64,000 nucleotides of DNA from Kitagawia praeruptora. Its lineage: Eukaryota; Streptophyta; Magnoliopsida; Apiales; Apiaceae. The stretch is taken from positions 42,070,501 to 42,134,500 of the forward strand of contig CM075344.1 in NCBI GenBank assembly GCA_037693485.1. The letters run 5' to 3'. Position 1 is the stretch's first letter. Each line of letters begins with the position of its first letter. The notes below the pieces were generated by a model. That model did not search any database, was not told where the DNA came from, and saw only the letters and a list, made by a program, of their open reading frames with translations. Made by a program: the position numbers and the translations under genes. Below, piece after piece: positions 11,201 to 19,713 of this stretch.

Positions 11201-11329
11201 TACAACAAGGGAGGCATAGGCTCACACAGAGATAATAGGCAATATGTTGGTCCTAGAGATCCTTCTTCACTGTCTGTTCCAGGTCGTGGTGTCACTCAAG
11301 AGAGTTTGGACAAACTGGAGTCAGTATAG
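8264..11329 (+). CDS. Copia third ORF, SIRE-type accessory protein
   Basis: 1021 residues from the ATG at 8264; the frame is open upstream to 8216, but this ATG is the first after the leader. The N-terminal ~250 residues form an ordered domain (LRKEWSFFFDCITRAFGKK near residue 140) like the uncharacterised ORF3 proteins of plant SIRE elements, sometimes called env-like. A low-complexity region of LNTEP-type repeats follows at about residues 285-325. Then come a basic stretch with KKRKK- and KPKRKK-like nuclear signals, a long acidic region, a coiled coil at about 675-750 and a basic tail. No convincing signal peptide or membrane segment was seen, which argues against an envelope role. The frame ends at TAG 11327-11329 but stays open beyond it. 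Confidence 0.8.
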   Translation: MATKAFDAAGLVFLPSNYAAPLDNENAPQAFHLFQNFLNDSEIGTALTAPPTLSASQIATFWTNSEYDDGGEAGTPTIIFTHEESEYIITPTTVRDALDFETHTSYSVVGHDRLRTMLEQIGCAGNLNKIGSLRRPSLRKEWSFFFDCITRAFGKKTTNWDALPLDTLQIGHALLYGGNFDFGRLVLMNLGERLSESTTVYFARFCQLLFTACVPNIPIDEADVIQPFQVAKRMFSDLTNKDVTKQQIPEMFMPLALQNYVNQPQEPQSPQQMPEPVDTINSEPTPTTPLNTEPLNTEPSNTENLNTEPLNTDTLNTETLNPEPAPTEQPKTKPKRKKHTAQNTKHSKAKQTTPEAVYTRRKKQKANRPSLSPPKESSSEDEEEIVVPIKKRRLILSDSDAENVVEAPEVVSQQTPTVEDTVNVEVPAKVAMPAENIVDDKVEIPAEVEMPAEDNVTVEIPTEDNMPVEEDQRDGLSPVHDVPESILDPVSPVIHVEAPGVADEPAVHVPEAVASHTELVSSQIQDKGDEATKANSVAEPVQHEVIIEKVAAVIEETVADTAQHSGSLKDAQAKGASAEDDSDSSANSDSFESAPAQTDNKHTPFDQPCPSHAVEVEHLAKSVENWYKQDCIFPKGRASEFVKQTAKQISNPEILSCLKATVVQVKTLEGNFAETKQEIASLKTEIQSRELKMDRESKIKAVQLSKVQDTLYARLGKVEENQTALFAKVDSIANSLELITSILIPDDVKKGERVTKSKCKVSQTLTQKDDAGDGGASEKSKVLNSEKQTLRSGKSFESQSVGINTETQGTSKTKSLELTSNPKTDEELAVKLFMEENAEGVTLEDAKAEEKSLQEKHLKALKSVKAKKNVKVAKAAKPVLKGIQIKEPVGTDQRMQVFRKPTDAEAKQKLKSIVTTSVDTHVVQKNENTTSVAAQVVTTPLLSSQLKSTFGKGVLHDPRLEATIPMDFTDDRALSGKVGYNKGGIGSHRDNRQYVGPRDPSSLSVPGRGVTQESLDKLESV

Positions 11330-11362
11330 CTTGTATATCAGAAGAGTCTAGAAAAGGATTTC

Positions 11363-11875
11363 TTGCTATATTTCATGGCTGATGGAACAGTATTTAAAGT
11401 CTCTGAAAAGGATATTGAATTAAAGTATGCTGAAGAACTTGAATATGTCCTATATATTTTCAGAGTGAGAAATCAAAGAGCTCAGTCAGTTGCAAATGTG
11501 CTTCAACAAAGAATGATTCAAAACCTTGCAAGAAGGCAAATGAAATTCAACAGCAAGTATGTTCCTAAATACAGAGATTGGAATGGCAATCTGATTGAAA
11601 TGGAGAAGGGAACTACAAAACTGAAGACTGATCTTGGGATTACTGTTCTGGATTTCAATGTAAAATCTGAAGAGGTGAAATATATCAGATTGGGAAATGA
11701 GATGAGAAGAAACAAAATCTACGATCTTAGAGCTGCTATCTATCAAACTGATGAGAATGATCCTCAGTTGAGAGAAATCAAAGAAGCTATGCAGATAGAG
11801 CTTGAAAATGCTGAAAGAAGGTTGCTTATAGACTATCTCAGAACAGTGCCTGATCTTCAAGAGATTAGAGATTAA
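11363..11875 (+). CDS. C-terminal part of ORF3 beyond an in-frame TAG
   Basis: Same frame as the preceding ORF, with only the TAG at 11327-11329 between them. The frame is open from 11330 to TAA at 11873-11875. From its first ATG (11363) it encodes 170 residues rich in charged helices (RNQRAQSV, RRQMKFNSKYVPKYRDW). It is best read as the C-terminal domain of ORF3, cut off by a nonsense mutation or reached by stop readthrough. The bases after the TAG are not the CARYYA leaky context. An independent gene is less likely. Confidence 0.7.
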   Translation: MLYFMADGTVFKVSEKDIELKYAEELEYVLYIFRVRNQRAQSVANVLQQRMIQNLARRQMKFNSKYVPKYRDWNGNLIEMEKGTTKLKTDLGITVLDFNVKSEEVKYIRLGNEMRRNKIYDLRAAIYQTDENDPQLREIKEAMQIELENAERRLLIDYLRTVPDLQEIRD

Positions 11876-12015
11876 AGTCTGTAAGAATTTTCTTATTTCA
11901 TGTAGAATTTGTTAAGTAATAGCTTAAACTCTGTTTGTATGTTAAACACTGTAAACTTTGTATTTGTTTTGACATCATCATTTACTGTAAAACTTGTACA
12001 TTCTTGCTAATGGAC

Positions 12016-12028
12016 AAGTTGGGGGAGA
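12016..12028 (+). other. Polypurine tract of the copia element
   Basis: A purine run with GGGGGAGA lies directly before the 3' LTR, where plus-strand priming is expected. Confidence 0.8.
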
Positions 12029-12029
12029 T

Positions 12030-12538
12030 TGTTAGAAATGATTGATGAAAACAGTGTTTGGAAGCTAAAGTCAGAAAACAGAGTTTAGCTGGAAGTAGTC
12101 AGAGTTTGATTAAACACTGACTGGAAGCGCAAACAGAGTTTGTTAAACTCTGTAGCGATATTGTCTGAAGAGTCAACAGTGTTTGAAGATTGATAAATAT
12201 GGAAGCAATATCTTTGAAGATTGGAAAGCTGTCAAAGAGATTGAGTTGACTTGGAAGACTGGAGCAATCGTGATTGATATCAATTGTATAGCTTGATTTT
12301 AGGAGTATCAGTTACTGATTGTACGAAGCTGTATGTTCTATAAATACAGTTAGGTTAACCCTAGAAGGGTAGTCGAACATTGAGATATTCATCCATTGTA
12401 ACCTAAGCAGCTCTCTGTGATATTTACATCACTGAGAGAGGAATTATTAATTCCAAACAGTTTTTAATTGTTAAACAGTGTGTTCTTGTTAAGTTACTCA
12501 TACAGTATTTGATTGCTTATTGTGTATTCGACCTAACA
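12030..12538 (+). repeat. 3' LTR of the copia element
   Basis: 509 bp, matching 91-599 with one substitution seen. It is followed by the TSD TATAC at 12539-12543. Confidence 0.96.
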
Positions 12539-12543
12539 TATAC

Positions 12544-12715
12544 ACTTGGTGTAATGGACATCAAGTTGATTTTGTTATGGAAAAGTTAGACAGAATTTTT
12601 TGTTAACTTAAAATTGGTTCGAAATTGCAAAAAGTTACCCATTCGAATATCTTGATTGGTGGTGTTCGGACCATAAGGCGCGCATAAACAGTAATGTTTG
12701 GTTTATTGGGCTTGA
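12544..12715 (+). pseudogene. LINE endonuclease-domain remnant, right part
   Basis: Continues the reading frame of bases 1-90 with TWCNGHQVDFVMEKLDR, then a stop. After a frameshift, SDHKAR is readable at about 12666, the place where LINE endonucleases have their catalytic SDH motif. The order TW-N, E-LDR, SDH supports the assignment. The copia element therefore landed inside an old LINE endonuclease region. Confidence 0.6.
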
Positions 12716-12767
12716 TTTGTGGCCCAATGTGCAGTTCTCAATATAAGAGGGTCTCATTTGAGTAGCC

Positions 12768-12770
<3 letters not shown>

Positions 12771-12818
<48 letters not shown>
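12771..12818. repeat. (TA)24 microsatellite
   Basis: Pure TA run bordering the foldback element. A shorter TA run followed by TG repeats lies on the other side, at 13213-13241. Confidence 0.97.
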
Positions 12819-12820
<2 letters not shown>

Positions 12821-13212
12821 CTAGCGTTCAAATAGAAATCAACCTTAGAATAGAAACTAAAAACCTACACTAAATCAATTATATTTCATTTATTTTAATT
12901 TATTTTAATGGCCCCGCTAGGGGCACCTTCACAAAAAAGTTATAAAATTCTTGGCTCTATTCAACAAAAATATAAAAAAAATAAAAAAAATTTTTAAAAA
13001 AAGTTACTGTTCACGTGCCACGTCATCATGTGAATAGTAACTTTTTTTAATTTTTTTAATTTTTTTTATATTTTTGTTGAATAGAGCCAATAATTTTAAA
13101 CGTTTTTTGTATTGGAGTACCCCTAATTTGGTCATTAGATTAGCTTGAAATATTTAATTTAGGTTTAGTTTCTAGTTTCTATTCTAAGTTAGTTTCTATT
13201 AGAACAAGACCC
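12819..13212. mobile_element. (TA)n-flanked foldback element F1
   Basis: About 394 bp, almost entirely one imperfect inverted repeat. The left arm has TTAGAATAGAAACTA and the right arm its complement. The inner arms share TTGGCTCTATTCAACAAAAA, and the centre has TTCACGTG-type sequence. Both ends sit in TA microsatellites. Non-autonomous; no ORF. Related copies are F2 (42710-43225) and F3 (54645-55025). The insertion preference resembles that described for rice Micron elements, but family membership is not shown. Confidence 0.7.
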
Positions 13213-13427
13213 TATATATATATATGTGTGTGTGTGTGTGTTTTTCGTAATAAGCAAGTAAATTGAAGTATATAAGCTTAAAAAAAATGAAATTTAGAAT
13301 CCTAACTTAATCTGTGAAAAATCAGTTGCTTATATTTATTCTTTAACCGATCATTACCACCAAATCAATCTCTAATAAATATTGAAGTATAATTACAACA
13401 AATATAAATAATTTAAAGAAATAATCT

Positions 13428-13944
13428 TGGTATGGGCTGAAAACAAGTCCTAAAGACACATTTAATGTAGCATTAAATTAGACCTAGCATGGTCCAAACG
13501 TGGGGCCCACCAGATGGCCTAAAACCCTAATTAAATATTAATTTTGTAATTAATATTTAGGGTAAATTAACAGCTGGGAATACAAGTCAAATAAGGATAT
13601 TATCTCTATAAAGAGTAGCCTCCAATGCACATAGTCATACAAGGAAACAAACTCCTACAAGGCAGGAGTCTAGAACTTTCCTCAAGGCTGACTTGCCCAC
13701 CAAGTCACCTAACCCTATCACAATTCTTAGGCTTCTCAGCCTATATAAAGGGTTAGACCCCTCACCCTAGAACTACGTTTTTTGGCTTGATCTTTGATAC
13801 ACATCAAAGTACGTAGGCATCTTGTGAAAGCAGATTCAGCCACGAGCACGAGAGCAGCCATTAAAGCACGAAGCCCACACACCCTAGCACTAAATACAGC
13901 AAACCCTAGCCACAATCTAATAACCTAGTTTTTATTCCAAAACA
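13428..13944 (+). repeat. 5' LTR of Tat-A
   Basis: 517 bp, TG...CA, with a TATA box (CTATATAAAG at 13741-13750). Its mate is 23425-23941. Confidence 0.95.
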
Positions 13945-13945
13945 T

Positions 13946-13963
13946 TTGGCGCCATCTGTGGGA
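13946..13963 (+). other. Primer binding site of Tat-A
   Basis: TTTGGCGCCATCTGTGGG follows the LTR directly. TGGCGCC matches the complement of the plant tRNA-Asp 3' end, and the whole string is typical of Tat elements. Tat-B has the same site with GTC for ATC. Confidence 0.75.
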
Positions 13964-13977
13964 AAACAACATCAACC

Positions 13978-14592
13978 ATGGTTCAAACACGAAGAACAGC
14001 ACCAATCGCTACTGAAGGTTTGCCTCTAAACTCTGCTCCACCTGTTATTGAGCAAGTACCCCCAACGACAGGTGCGATCACTCAAACTCAGGCTTCTCAA
14101 CCCCCAGGGACGGATCCCCATATTGAGGGGGGAACGTTGCCTATAGTCATCCACCCGGGTCAAGGAACCAGCTCCCTTCAGACAATGGTTTCTCCTTTAG
14201 TTGATCCTAACCGCCTGCCACCAGGAGTACAGATCCATACTACTGATCTCCCCAGAAACACCAACCCGATGTACGGTTTGCCTAATTACCCTCCAATTAC
14301 TCAAGGTCCTGGACCCAGTGGTCATGCCTTGCAGATTCGAGATCGAGAGTACTATGACTACTCCGGCCCCTATACTGATGATACATCATCTGACGATGAT
14401 GATCGTGATGAAGCCCCGAGAAGGCGACGTGCTAGCAGAGAACCTAGAAGGAGAACACAAACTATCCATGATGGACCCCCTCTGACAGCTGCTGAGAGAA
14501 TCAAGGCTCATGAAGCCGAGATTCTAAGGATAAAGGAATATATTGCAAGGGAACAAGCTAGGTTGAACCAAACTCAGCCTCCTCCAACCTGA
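13978..14592 (+). CDS. gag: Tat-A gag, N-terminal segment
   Basis: 204 residues, from the first ATG after the PBS to TGA at 14590-14592. Proline-, threonine- and acid-rich N-terminal gag (MVQTRR start), ending in a helical stretch (AERIKAHEAEILRIKEYI). The same frame is open past the TGA to 19713, so this is one gag-pol frame broken by a single stop. The stop may be a C-to-T change of an arginine codon or a programmed stop. Its C-terminal side shows homology to Tat-B at about 30229-30480. Confidence 0.85.
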   Translation: MVQTRRTAPIATEGLPLNSAPPVIEQVPPTTGAITQTQASQPPGTDPHIEGGTLPIVIHPGQGTSSLQTMVSPLVDPNRLPPGVQIHTTDLPRNTNPMYGLPNYPPITQGPGPSGHALQIRDREYYDYSGPYTDDTSSDDDDRDEAPRRRRASREPRRRTQTIHDGPPLTAAERIKAHEAEILRIKEYIAREQARLNQTQPPPT

Positions 14593-14709
14593 GGACCGAC
14601 GATTCCCATCATAGATTTAGAAAGGTCTTCCAGAAGGCAGAGAAGGGCTGATGCCCCAACCGGAAAAATAACAAGGGTTGAAACCCCTAAGAGCAATCCC
14701 AAGGATCTG

Positions 14710-17700
14710 ATGCCACTTGGGGATCCTGATGATCCCACACCCCCATTTACTGATGAGGTGATGAATGCTCGTATCTCAAAGAAATTCAAGATGCCGACAA
14801 TTAAGGCTTATGATGGAACGGGTGACCCTGCAAATCATGTCAGGACGTTTTCGAATGCACTATTGCTACAGCCCGCAAGTGATGCCTTAAAGTGTAGGGC
14901 GTTCCCTCAAACCTTGTCGGGTATGGCTCAAAGATGGTACAGTCGATTGCCTGCAAACTCAATTGGCTCTTTCAAGGAGTTAAGTGCTGCCTTTGTTAGC
15001 CAGTTTATCAGCGGAAAGGTGCATGAGAAAAGCTCTGCGTCTCTTATGTATGTGGTGCAAGGGAAGAATGAGAATCTGAGAGACTACCTTAAGAGGTTCA
15101 CAAAGGAGACATTGAACATCACTGATTTGGAAAATAAAGTGGCCATGGTAGCCTTGGAGCATGGCACCACTGACCTGTACTTTAAAAGGTCATTGGCTAA
15201 ACATCCTCCCGAAAATATGACTGAGCTCCAGCGTAGGGCTGATAAGTATATCAAGGCTGAGGATAGTAAAAAGAAGGAGGTCACGGTAGGCAATGGTCGG
15301 GGTAACAACGACCCGAAGAAGCGAAAGCAAGAGCAGGAGTACGATGCTAGGGACAAGTATCCCCGAACTAGCAAGGACTCTGATTCACCACCGAAAAAGA
15401 GTTTGGGACCAAAGTTTTCTGACTATGCAAGATTGAATGCCCCAAGGAGCCAGATCTTATTGGATATCGAGAAGAATAAGGACTTTCGATGGCCGAAACC
15501 ACTTAGGGGAGACCCTGAGAAGAGAAACAAGGATCTATACTGTAGGTTTCACAAGGATGTAGGACATGATACGGATGATTGCAGACAATTGAAGGATGAG
15601 ATTGAGTTCTTAATCAGTAAGGGAAAGCTAAATAAATTCACTAAGGGTGTAGATCGTGGAGCCCAAAGAAGGGATTATGACAGGAGAGACGATGATAGAA
15701 GAGATAATAATCGTGATCGTAACACACAGCCACGAGGGCCAGTTATCAACATGATCTGGGGAGGTCCAACGGCGGCCGACATACCTCGAAATTCACGAAA
15801 GGCCTATGCTCGAGAAGTGATGCACATCGTAGGAGATGCCCCAAAGCGTGCTAAGACAGAAGTAGCAATTGTCTTTGACGACTCAGACCTTGAAGGGGTG
15901 AAGTTCCCCCATGATGACCCGTTGGTCATAATTACCCCTGTGATTGGAAACTTAGAAGTAAAGCGAGTCTTGATAGACAATGGAGCTTCTGTGGATATTT
16001 TGTTTCATGATGCATTCGTGAAGATGGGATACACTGATTCTCAGCTAACCCCTACCAACATGCCTATCTACGGGTTCAATGGAGTTGAGTCCAGGGTTGA
16101 GGGTAATATTCAGTTGCCCATGACAATTGGGCAAGAACCTAGGGAGGCTACCCAGATGCTGAATTTTTTGGTAATCAAGGCAGCCTCAACCTATAATGCA
16201 ATCCTTGGAAGGACTGGACTTCATGCGTTCAAGGCTGTAGCCTCAACTTACCACATGAAAATCAAGTTTCCAACCCGGAACGGTGTTGGAGAACAAAATG
16301 GTGATCAGAAGATGGCGAGAAGTGATTTCAAAAAAAAAAAGATGGCGAGAAGTTGTTATGTGTCTGCATTGAGAGCTGATGGAGTCGGGGGGCAGGTACT
16401 CCCAATTGAAGACATGGATGTCCGTGGAGATGATGAACATCGTGGAAAGCCAGCAGAGGACTTGATTCCCATACCTCTGGAGCTAGGCGACCCTGAGAAA
16501 GTTACCTATATAGGAGCTTCTCTGAAGGAACCTTTGAAAGGAAAGTTGATAGCATTCTTACAGGAGAATAGTGATGTGTTTGCTCGGACAGCTGCTGACA
16601 TGCCATGGATTGATCCCCAACTCATAACTCATAAGTTGAATATTGATCCTGACCGGAAGAAGATAAAACAGAAGAAGAGGAATTTTGCTCCTGAAAGGCA
16701 AGAGGCCATTAAGCAAGAGGTTGATAAGCTCTTAGAGGATAGGTTCATTGAAGAAATTCAATTTCCCGAATGGTTAGCTAACCCTGTGATGGTCAAGAAA
16801 GCGAATGGGAAGTGGAGAATGTGTATAGACTTTACTGATCTGAATGATGCCTGTCCAAAGGATTGTTTTCCCCTGCCAAGGATAGACACGTTGATAGATG
16901 CCACAGCTGGACATGAGATGTTGAGCTTCATGGATGGGTTCAACGGCTACAATCAGATTAAGATGCATAAGGATGATATCCCAAAGGTATCTTTCATAAC
17001 TGACTTTGGTGTTTTCTGTTATCTTGTTATGGCTTTTGGACTAAAGAATGCAGGAGCTACATACCAACGACTGGTGAATAAGATATTCGCCCATCTGATT
17101 GGGAAAACCATGGAGGTCTATATTGATGACATGTTAGTCAAGAGCCTGTGTAAGGCAGACCACATTAAGCACCTCAGAGAAGCATTTGAAGTGCTGAGGC
17201 ACCACAAGATGATGTTGAATCCAGCCAAGTGTGCCTTTGGAGTTGGATCGGGAAAATTTTTGGGATTGATGGTTTCGAAGAGAGGCATAGAGGCCAACCC
17301 TGACAAGATTAAAGCAATTCTGGACATGGAACCACCCCGTTCTATACGAGATGTGCAGAAGTTAACAGGCCGAGTTGTTGCCCTGGGGAGATTCATCTCC
17401 AAATCTGGTGACAAATGCTTGCCTTTCTTTCAGGCATTGAAGAAGGTGAAAAATTTTGAGTGGACTTCTGAGAACCAAGAGGCTTTCGAACAGCTGAAGA
17501 AGTACATGGCTGAAGCCCCACTGTTGGCTAAGCCTAGTCCCGGAGAGACTCTTTACCTGTACCTGGCGGTCTCCGAACAAGCATTGAGTGTTGTACTTAT
17601 CCGAGAAGAAAAGAAGATTCAGAAACCTATCTACTATGTGAGCAAGTTGTTGCATGGGGCTGAGTTGAATTACTCACCCATTGAGAAGTTTGATTTGGCA

Positions 17701-19713
17701 TTAGTAACAGCCTCGAGAAAGTTGCGACCTTACTTTCAGGCGCATAAGATTCAAGTCTTGACAGACCAGCAGTTGAGGAACATACTGCACAGCCCTAAAG
17801 CCAGTGGAAGGCTAATTAAGTGGGCAATTGAATTAGGAGAATTTGATATCACATACAAGCCTCGGACAGCCATTAAGGCTCAGGCATTGGCTGACTTCGT
17901 GGTTGAATGCACCATTAACAACCAAGAAGTCGGGGGGCAAGAGATGGTAATTACCCCTGAGAAAGAGGATAAGGATGAGGAACATGTACCTGATCTGAAA
18001 GAGTATTGGGTGCTCTATTTTGATGGAGCATCAAAAACAAAATCCAGTGGTGCAGGTATGGTCTTACAAAGCCCCGATGGGTTTACGGTTGAATATGATT
18101 TGAAGTTAGACTTCCCAACGACCAACAATGAAGCTGAGTATGAAGCTTTGATAGCCGGATTGGGCTTAGCTAAAATCATGAGGGTCAAGAACCTCAAAGT
18201 TTGTGGAGACTCAAGGCTTGTGGTATCGCAAGTGAATGGTGAGTTCGAAGCTAAGGATGAAACTATGGCGAAATACCTGAGAGTCATGAAAGCTGTTATG
18301 ACTCAGTTTGAAGAGTGCTATGTTGAGCACATTCCAAGAGAAGAGAACGTTAAGGCCGATGCCCTGTCTAAGTTTGCTTCCTCTGAGATAGAAAATTATA
18401 CAGGGAGTGTTTACTTCCAGGTCTTGAAGGCCCCGACTATCAACTCGAAGTTAGTGGCACCAATTGATATAGGAGGCTGTTGGATAGATCCTATCGAAGC
18501 TCACCTTGAAACCGGATGGCTCCCTGACAATGCTTTTGAAGCACAGAAACTGTCAGTGAGAGCATTGAGATATGCCTTGATTGAAGGCATCCTTTATAAG
18601 AGATCGTTTTTCATCCCATACTTAAAATGTTTAAGGCCCCAGGAGGCAAAGGAAGCATTAGAGGAAGTTCATGGAGGGATCTGTGGGCAGCACTTGGGGG
18701 GCAGAGCCTTAGCTCACAAGATTACTCGTTTGGGATTCTATTGGCCGGAGATGTTGGCTGATGCTCAGGATTATGTTAAAAGGTGTGATAGATGCCAAAA
18801 GCATGCTCCAATTATAAGGCAGCCGCCTGAGAGGTTAACATCAGTTAACTCTTCTATTCCGTTTGCAATGTGGGGAATGGACATACTCGGCCCTTTCCCT
18901 GTAGCTTCAGCACAAAGGAAATTCCTGATAGTGGCCATTGACTACTTCACTAAGTGGATTGAGGCTAAACCTTTAGCCAAGATAACCACCAAACAAGTTG
19001 CCCAGTTCTTTTGGGAGAACGTAATTTGCGGGTATGGAATCCCCCGAATCCTTGTGACGGATAATGGGACACAATTCAACAATGAAGAGTTTAAAAAGTA
19101 CTGTGAGGAAAATGCTATCGAGCTTCGTTTTACTTCAGTAGCACACCCACAAGCTAATGGACAGGCTGAGGTAGCCAATCGGATTATCCTTGATGGACTA
19201 AAGAAGAGGGTTGAACGTTCGAGAAATACTTGGGTGGATGAGTTACTGCCTATACTTTGGGCGTATCGCACTACCTACAAAGTAACAACTGGAGAAACCC
19301 CTTTCTTACTGGCTTATGGAGCCGAGGCAGTGGTGCCCTTGGAGATTATGCATGCTTCGCCTCGAGTTGAGGCATATGAACCAGAGAGTAATGAAGAAGG
19401 TATGAGATTAGCTCTTGATCTGATTAATGAGGTCAGGGATGAAGCAAATGCCAGGAATGCAGAACACCAGAAGAAGGCATCCTTCCACTACAACCAAAGG
19501 GTTAAGGAGAGGTTCTTTCGACAAGGCGACTTGGTTCTAAGGAAGATAGAAGCCTCAGGAGTTGGCCAAAAGGGAAAGCTAGCCCTAAACTGGGAAGGAC
19601 CATATCAAGTCAGGAAGGTGTTAGGGCGAGGATCTTATAAGTTGGAAACCTTGGACGGGGTTGAGGTGCCCCGAACTTCGCATGCAGTGAACCTCAAGAC
19701 TTATTATGTATAA
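14710..19713 (+). CDS. pol: Tat-A gag-pol polyprotein
   Basis: 1667 residues from the first ATG after the gag stop. In order: retrotransposon gag domain (MAQRWYSRLP near 75); a CCHC-like knuckle at about 275-290 (CRFHKDVGHDTDDC); aspartic protease (LIDNGASVDI near 420); reverse transcriptase, with KWRMCIDF near 700 and YIDDMLV near 803; a first, gypsy-type RNase H (about 945-1070); a second, archaeal-type RNase H (YFDGASK near 1101, with NNEAEYEAL and DSRLVVSQV following); and integrase, with an HHCC zinc region (about 1320-1365) and DDE core residues in MDILGPF, VTDNGTQF and the E of GQAEVANR. A 30-bp direct repeat with a run of A lies between protease and RT (16309-16353). No stop occurs inside. 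Confidence 0.95.
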   Translation: MPLGDPDDPTPPFTDEVMNARISKKFKMPTIKAYDGTGDPANHVRTFSNALLLQPASDALKCRAFPQTLSGMAQRWYSRLPANSIGSFKELSAAFVSQFISGKVHEKSSASLMYVVQGKNENLRDYLKRFTKETLNITDLENKVAMVALEHGTTDLYFKRSLAKHPPENMTELQRRADKYIKAEDSKKKEVTVGNGRGNNDPKKRKQEQEYDARDKYPRTSKDSDSPPKKSLGPKFSDYARLNAPRSQILLDIEKNKDFRWPKPLRGDPEKRNKDLYCRFHKDVGHDTDDCRQLKDEIEFLISKGKLNKFTKGVDRGAQRRDYDRRDDDRRDNNRDRNTQPRGPVINMIWGGPTAADIPRNSRKAYAREVMHIVGDAPKRAKTEVAIVFDDSDLEGVKFPHDDPLVIITPVIGNLEVKRVLIDNGASVDILFHDAFVKMGYTDSQLTPTNMPIYGFNGVESRVEGNIQLPMTIGQEPREATQMLNFLVIKAASTYNAILGRTGLHAFKAVASTYHMKIKFPTRNGVGEQNGDQKMARSDFKKKKMARSCYVSALRADGVGGQVLPIEDMDVRGDDEHRGKPAEDLIPIPLELGDPEKVTYIGASLKEPLKGKLIAFLQENSDVFARTAADMPWIDPQLITHKLNIDPDRKKIKQKKRNFAPERQEAIKQEVDKLLEDRFIEEIQFPEWLANPVMVKKANGKWRMCIDFTDLNDACPKDCFPLPRIDTLIDATAGHEMLSFMDGFNGYNQIKMHKDDIPKVSFITDFGVFCYLVMAFGLKNAGATYQRLVNKIFAHLIGKTMEVYIDDMLVKSLCKADHIKHLREAFEVLRHHKMMLNPAKCAFGVGSGKFLGLMVSKRGIEANPDKIKAILDMEPPRSIRDVQKLTGRVVALGRFISKSGDKCLPFFQALKKVKNFEWTSENQEAFEQLKKYMAEAPLLAKPSPGETLYLYLAVSEQALSVVLIREEKKIQKPIYYVSKLLHGAELNYSPIEKFDLALVTASRKLRPYFQAHKIQVLTDQQLRNILHSPKASGRLIKWAIELGEFDITYKPRTAIKAQALADFVVECTINNQEVGGQEMVITPEKEDKDEEHVPDLKEYWVLYFDGASKTKSSGAGMVLQSPDGFTVEYDLKLDFPTTNNEAEYEALIAGLGLAKIMRVKNLKVCGDSRLVVSQVNGEFEAKDETMAKYLRVMKAVMTQFEECYVEHIPREENVKADALSKFASSEIENYTGSVYFQVLKAPTINSKLVAPIDIGGCWIDPIEAHLETGWLPDNAFEAQKLSVRALRYALIEGILYKRSFFIPYLKCLRPQEAKEALEEVHGGICGQHLGGRALAHKITRLGFYWPEMLADAQDYVKRCDRCQKHAPIIRQPPERLTSVNSSIPFAMWGMDILGPFPVASAQRKFLIVAIDYFTKWIEAKPLAKITTKQVAQFFWENVICGYGIPRILVTDNGTQFNNEEFKKYCEENAIELRFTSVAHPQANGQAEVANRIILDGLKKRVERSRNTWVDELLPILWAYRTTYKVTTGETPFLLAYGAEAVVPLEIMHASPRVEAYEPESNEEGMRLALDLINEVRDEANARNAEHQKKASFHYNQRVKERFFRQGDLVLRKIEASGVGQKGKLALNWEGPYQVRKVLGRGSYKLETLDGVEVPRTSHAVNLKTYYV

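Larger units (their letters stand above)
91..12538 (+). mobile_element. Full-length Ty1/copia LTR retrotransposon, SIRE/Maximus type
   Basis: Both LTRs are 509 bp, start TGTTAG and end CTAACA, and one mismatch was seen between them. The 5-bp target duplication TATAC is at 86-90 and 12539-12543. The order is LTR, initiator-Met PBS, gag, pol (PR-INT-RT-RH), a 2-kb spacer, a large third ORF, polypurine tract, LTR. Integrase ahead of RT makes it copia. The 12.4-kb length and the long extra ORF after pol fit the SIRE/Maximus lineage. Near-identical LTRs mean a very recent insertion. The apparent breaks are the gag/pol frame change and one in-frame TAG in ORF3. Confidence 0.96.

Noticed and set aside
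8216..11329. ORF3 as a classical envelope glycoprotein
   Set aside because: No signal peptide, hydrophobic transmembrane helix or cysteine pattern was seen. Its charged, coiled-coil, nuclear-signal-like content fits an intracellular accessory protein better.
12771..12818. TA run as a TATA promoter
   Set aside because: A 48-bp pure microsatellite next to a foldback element, with no gene downstream in register.
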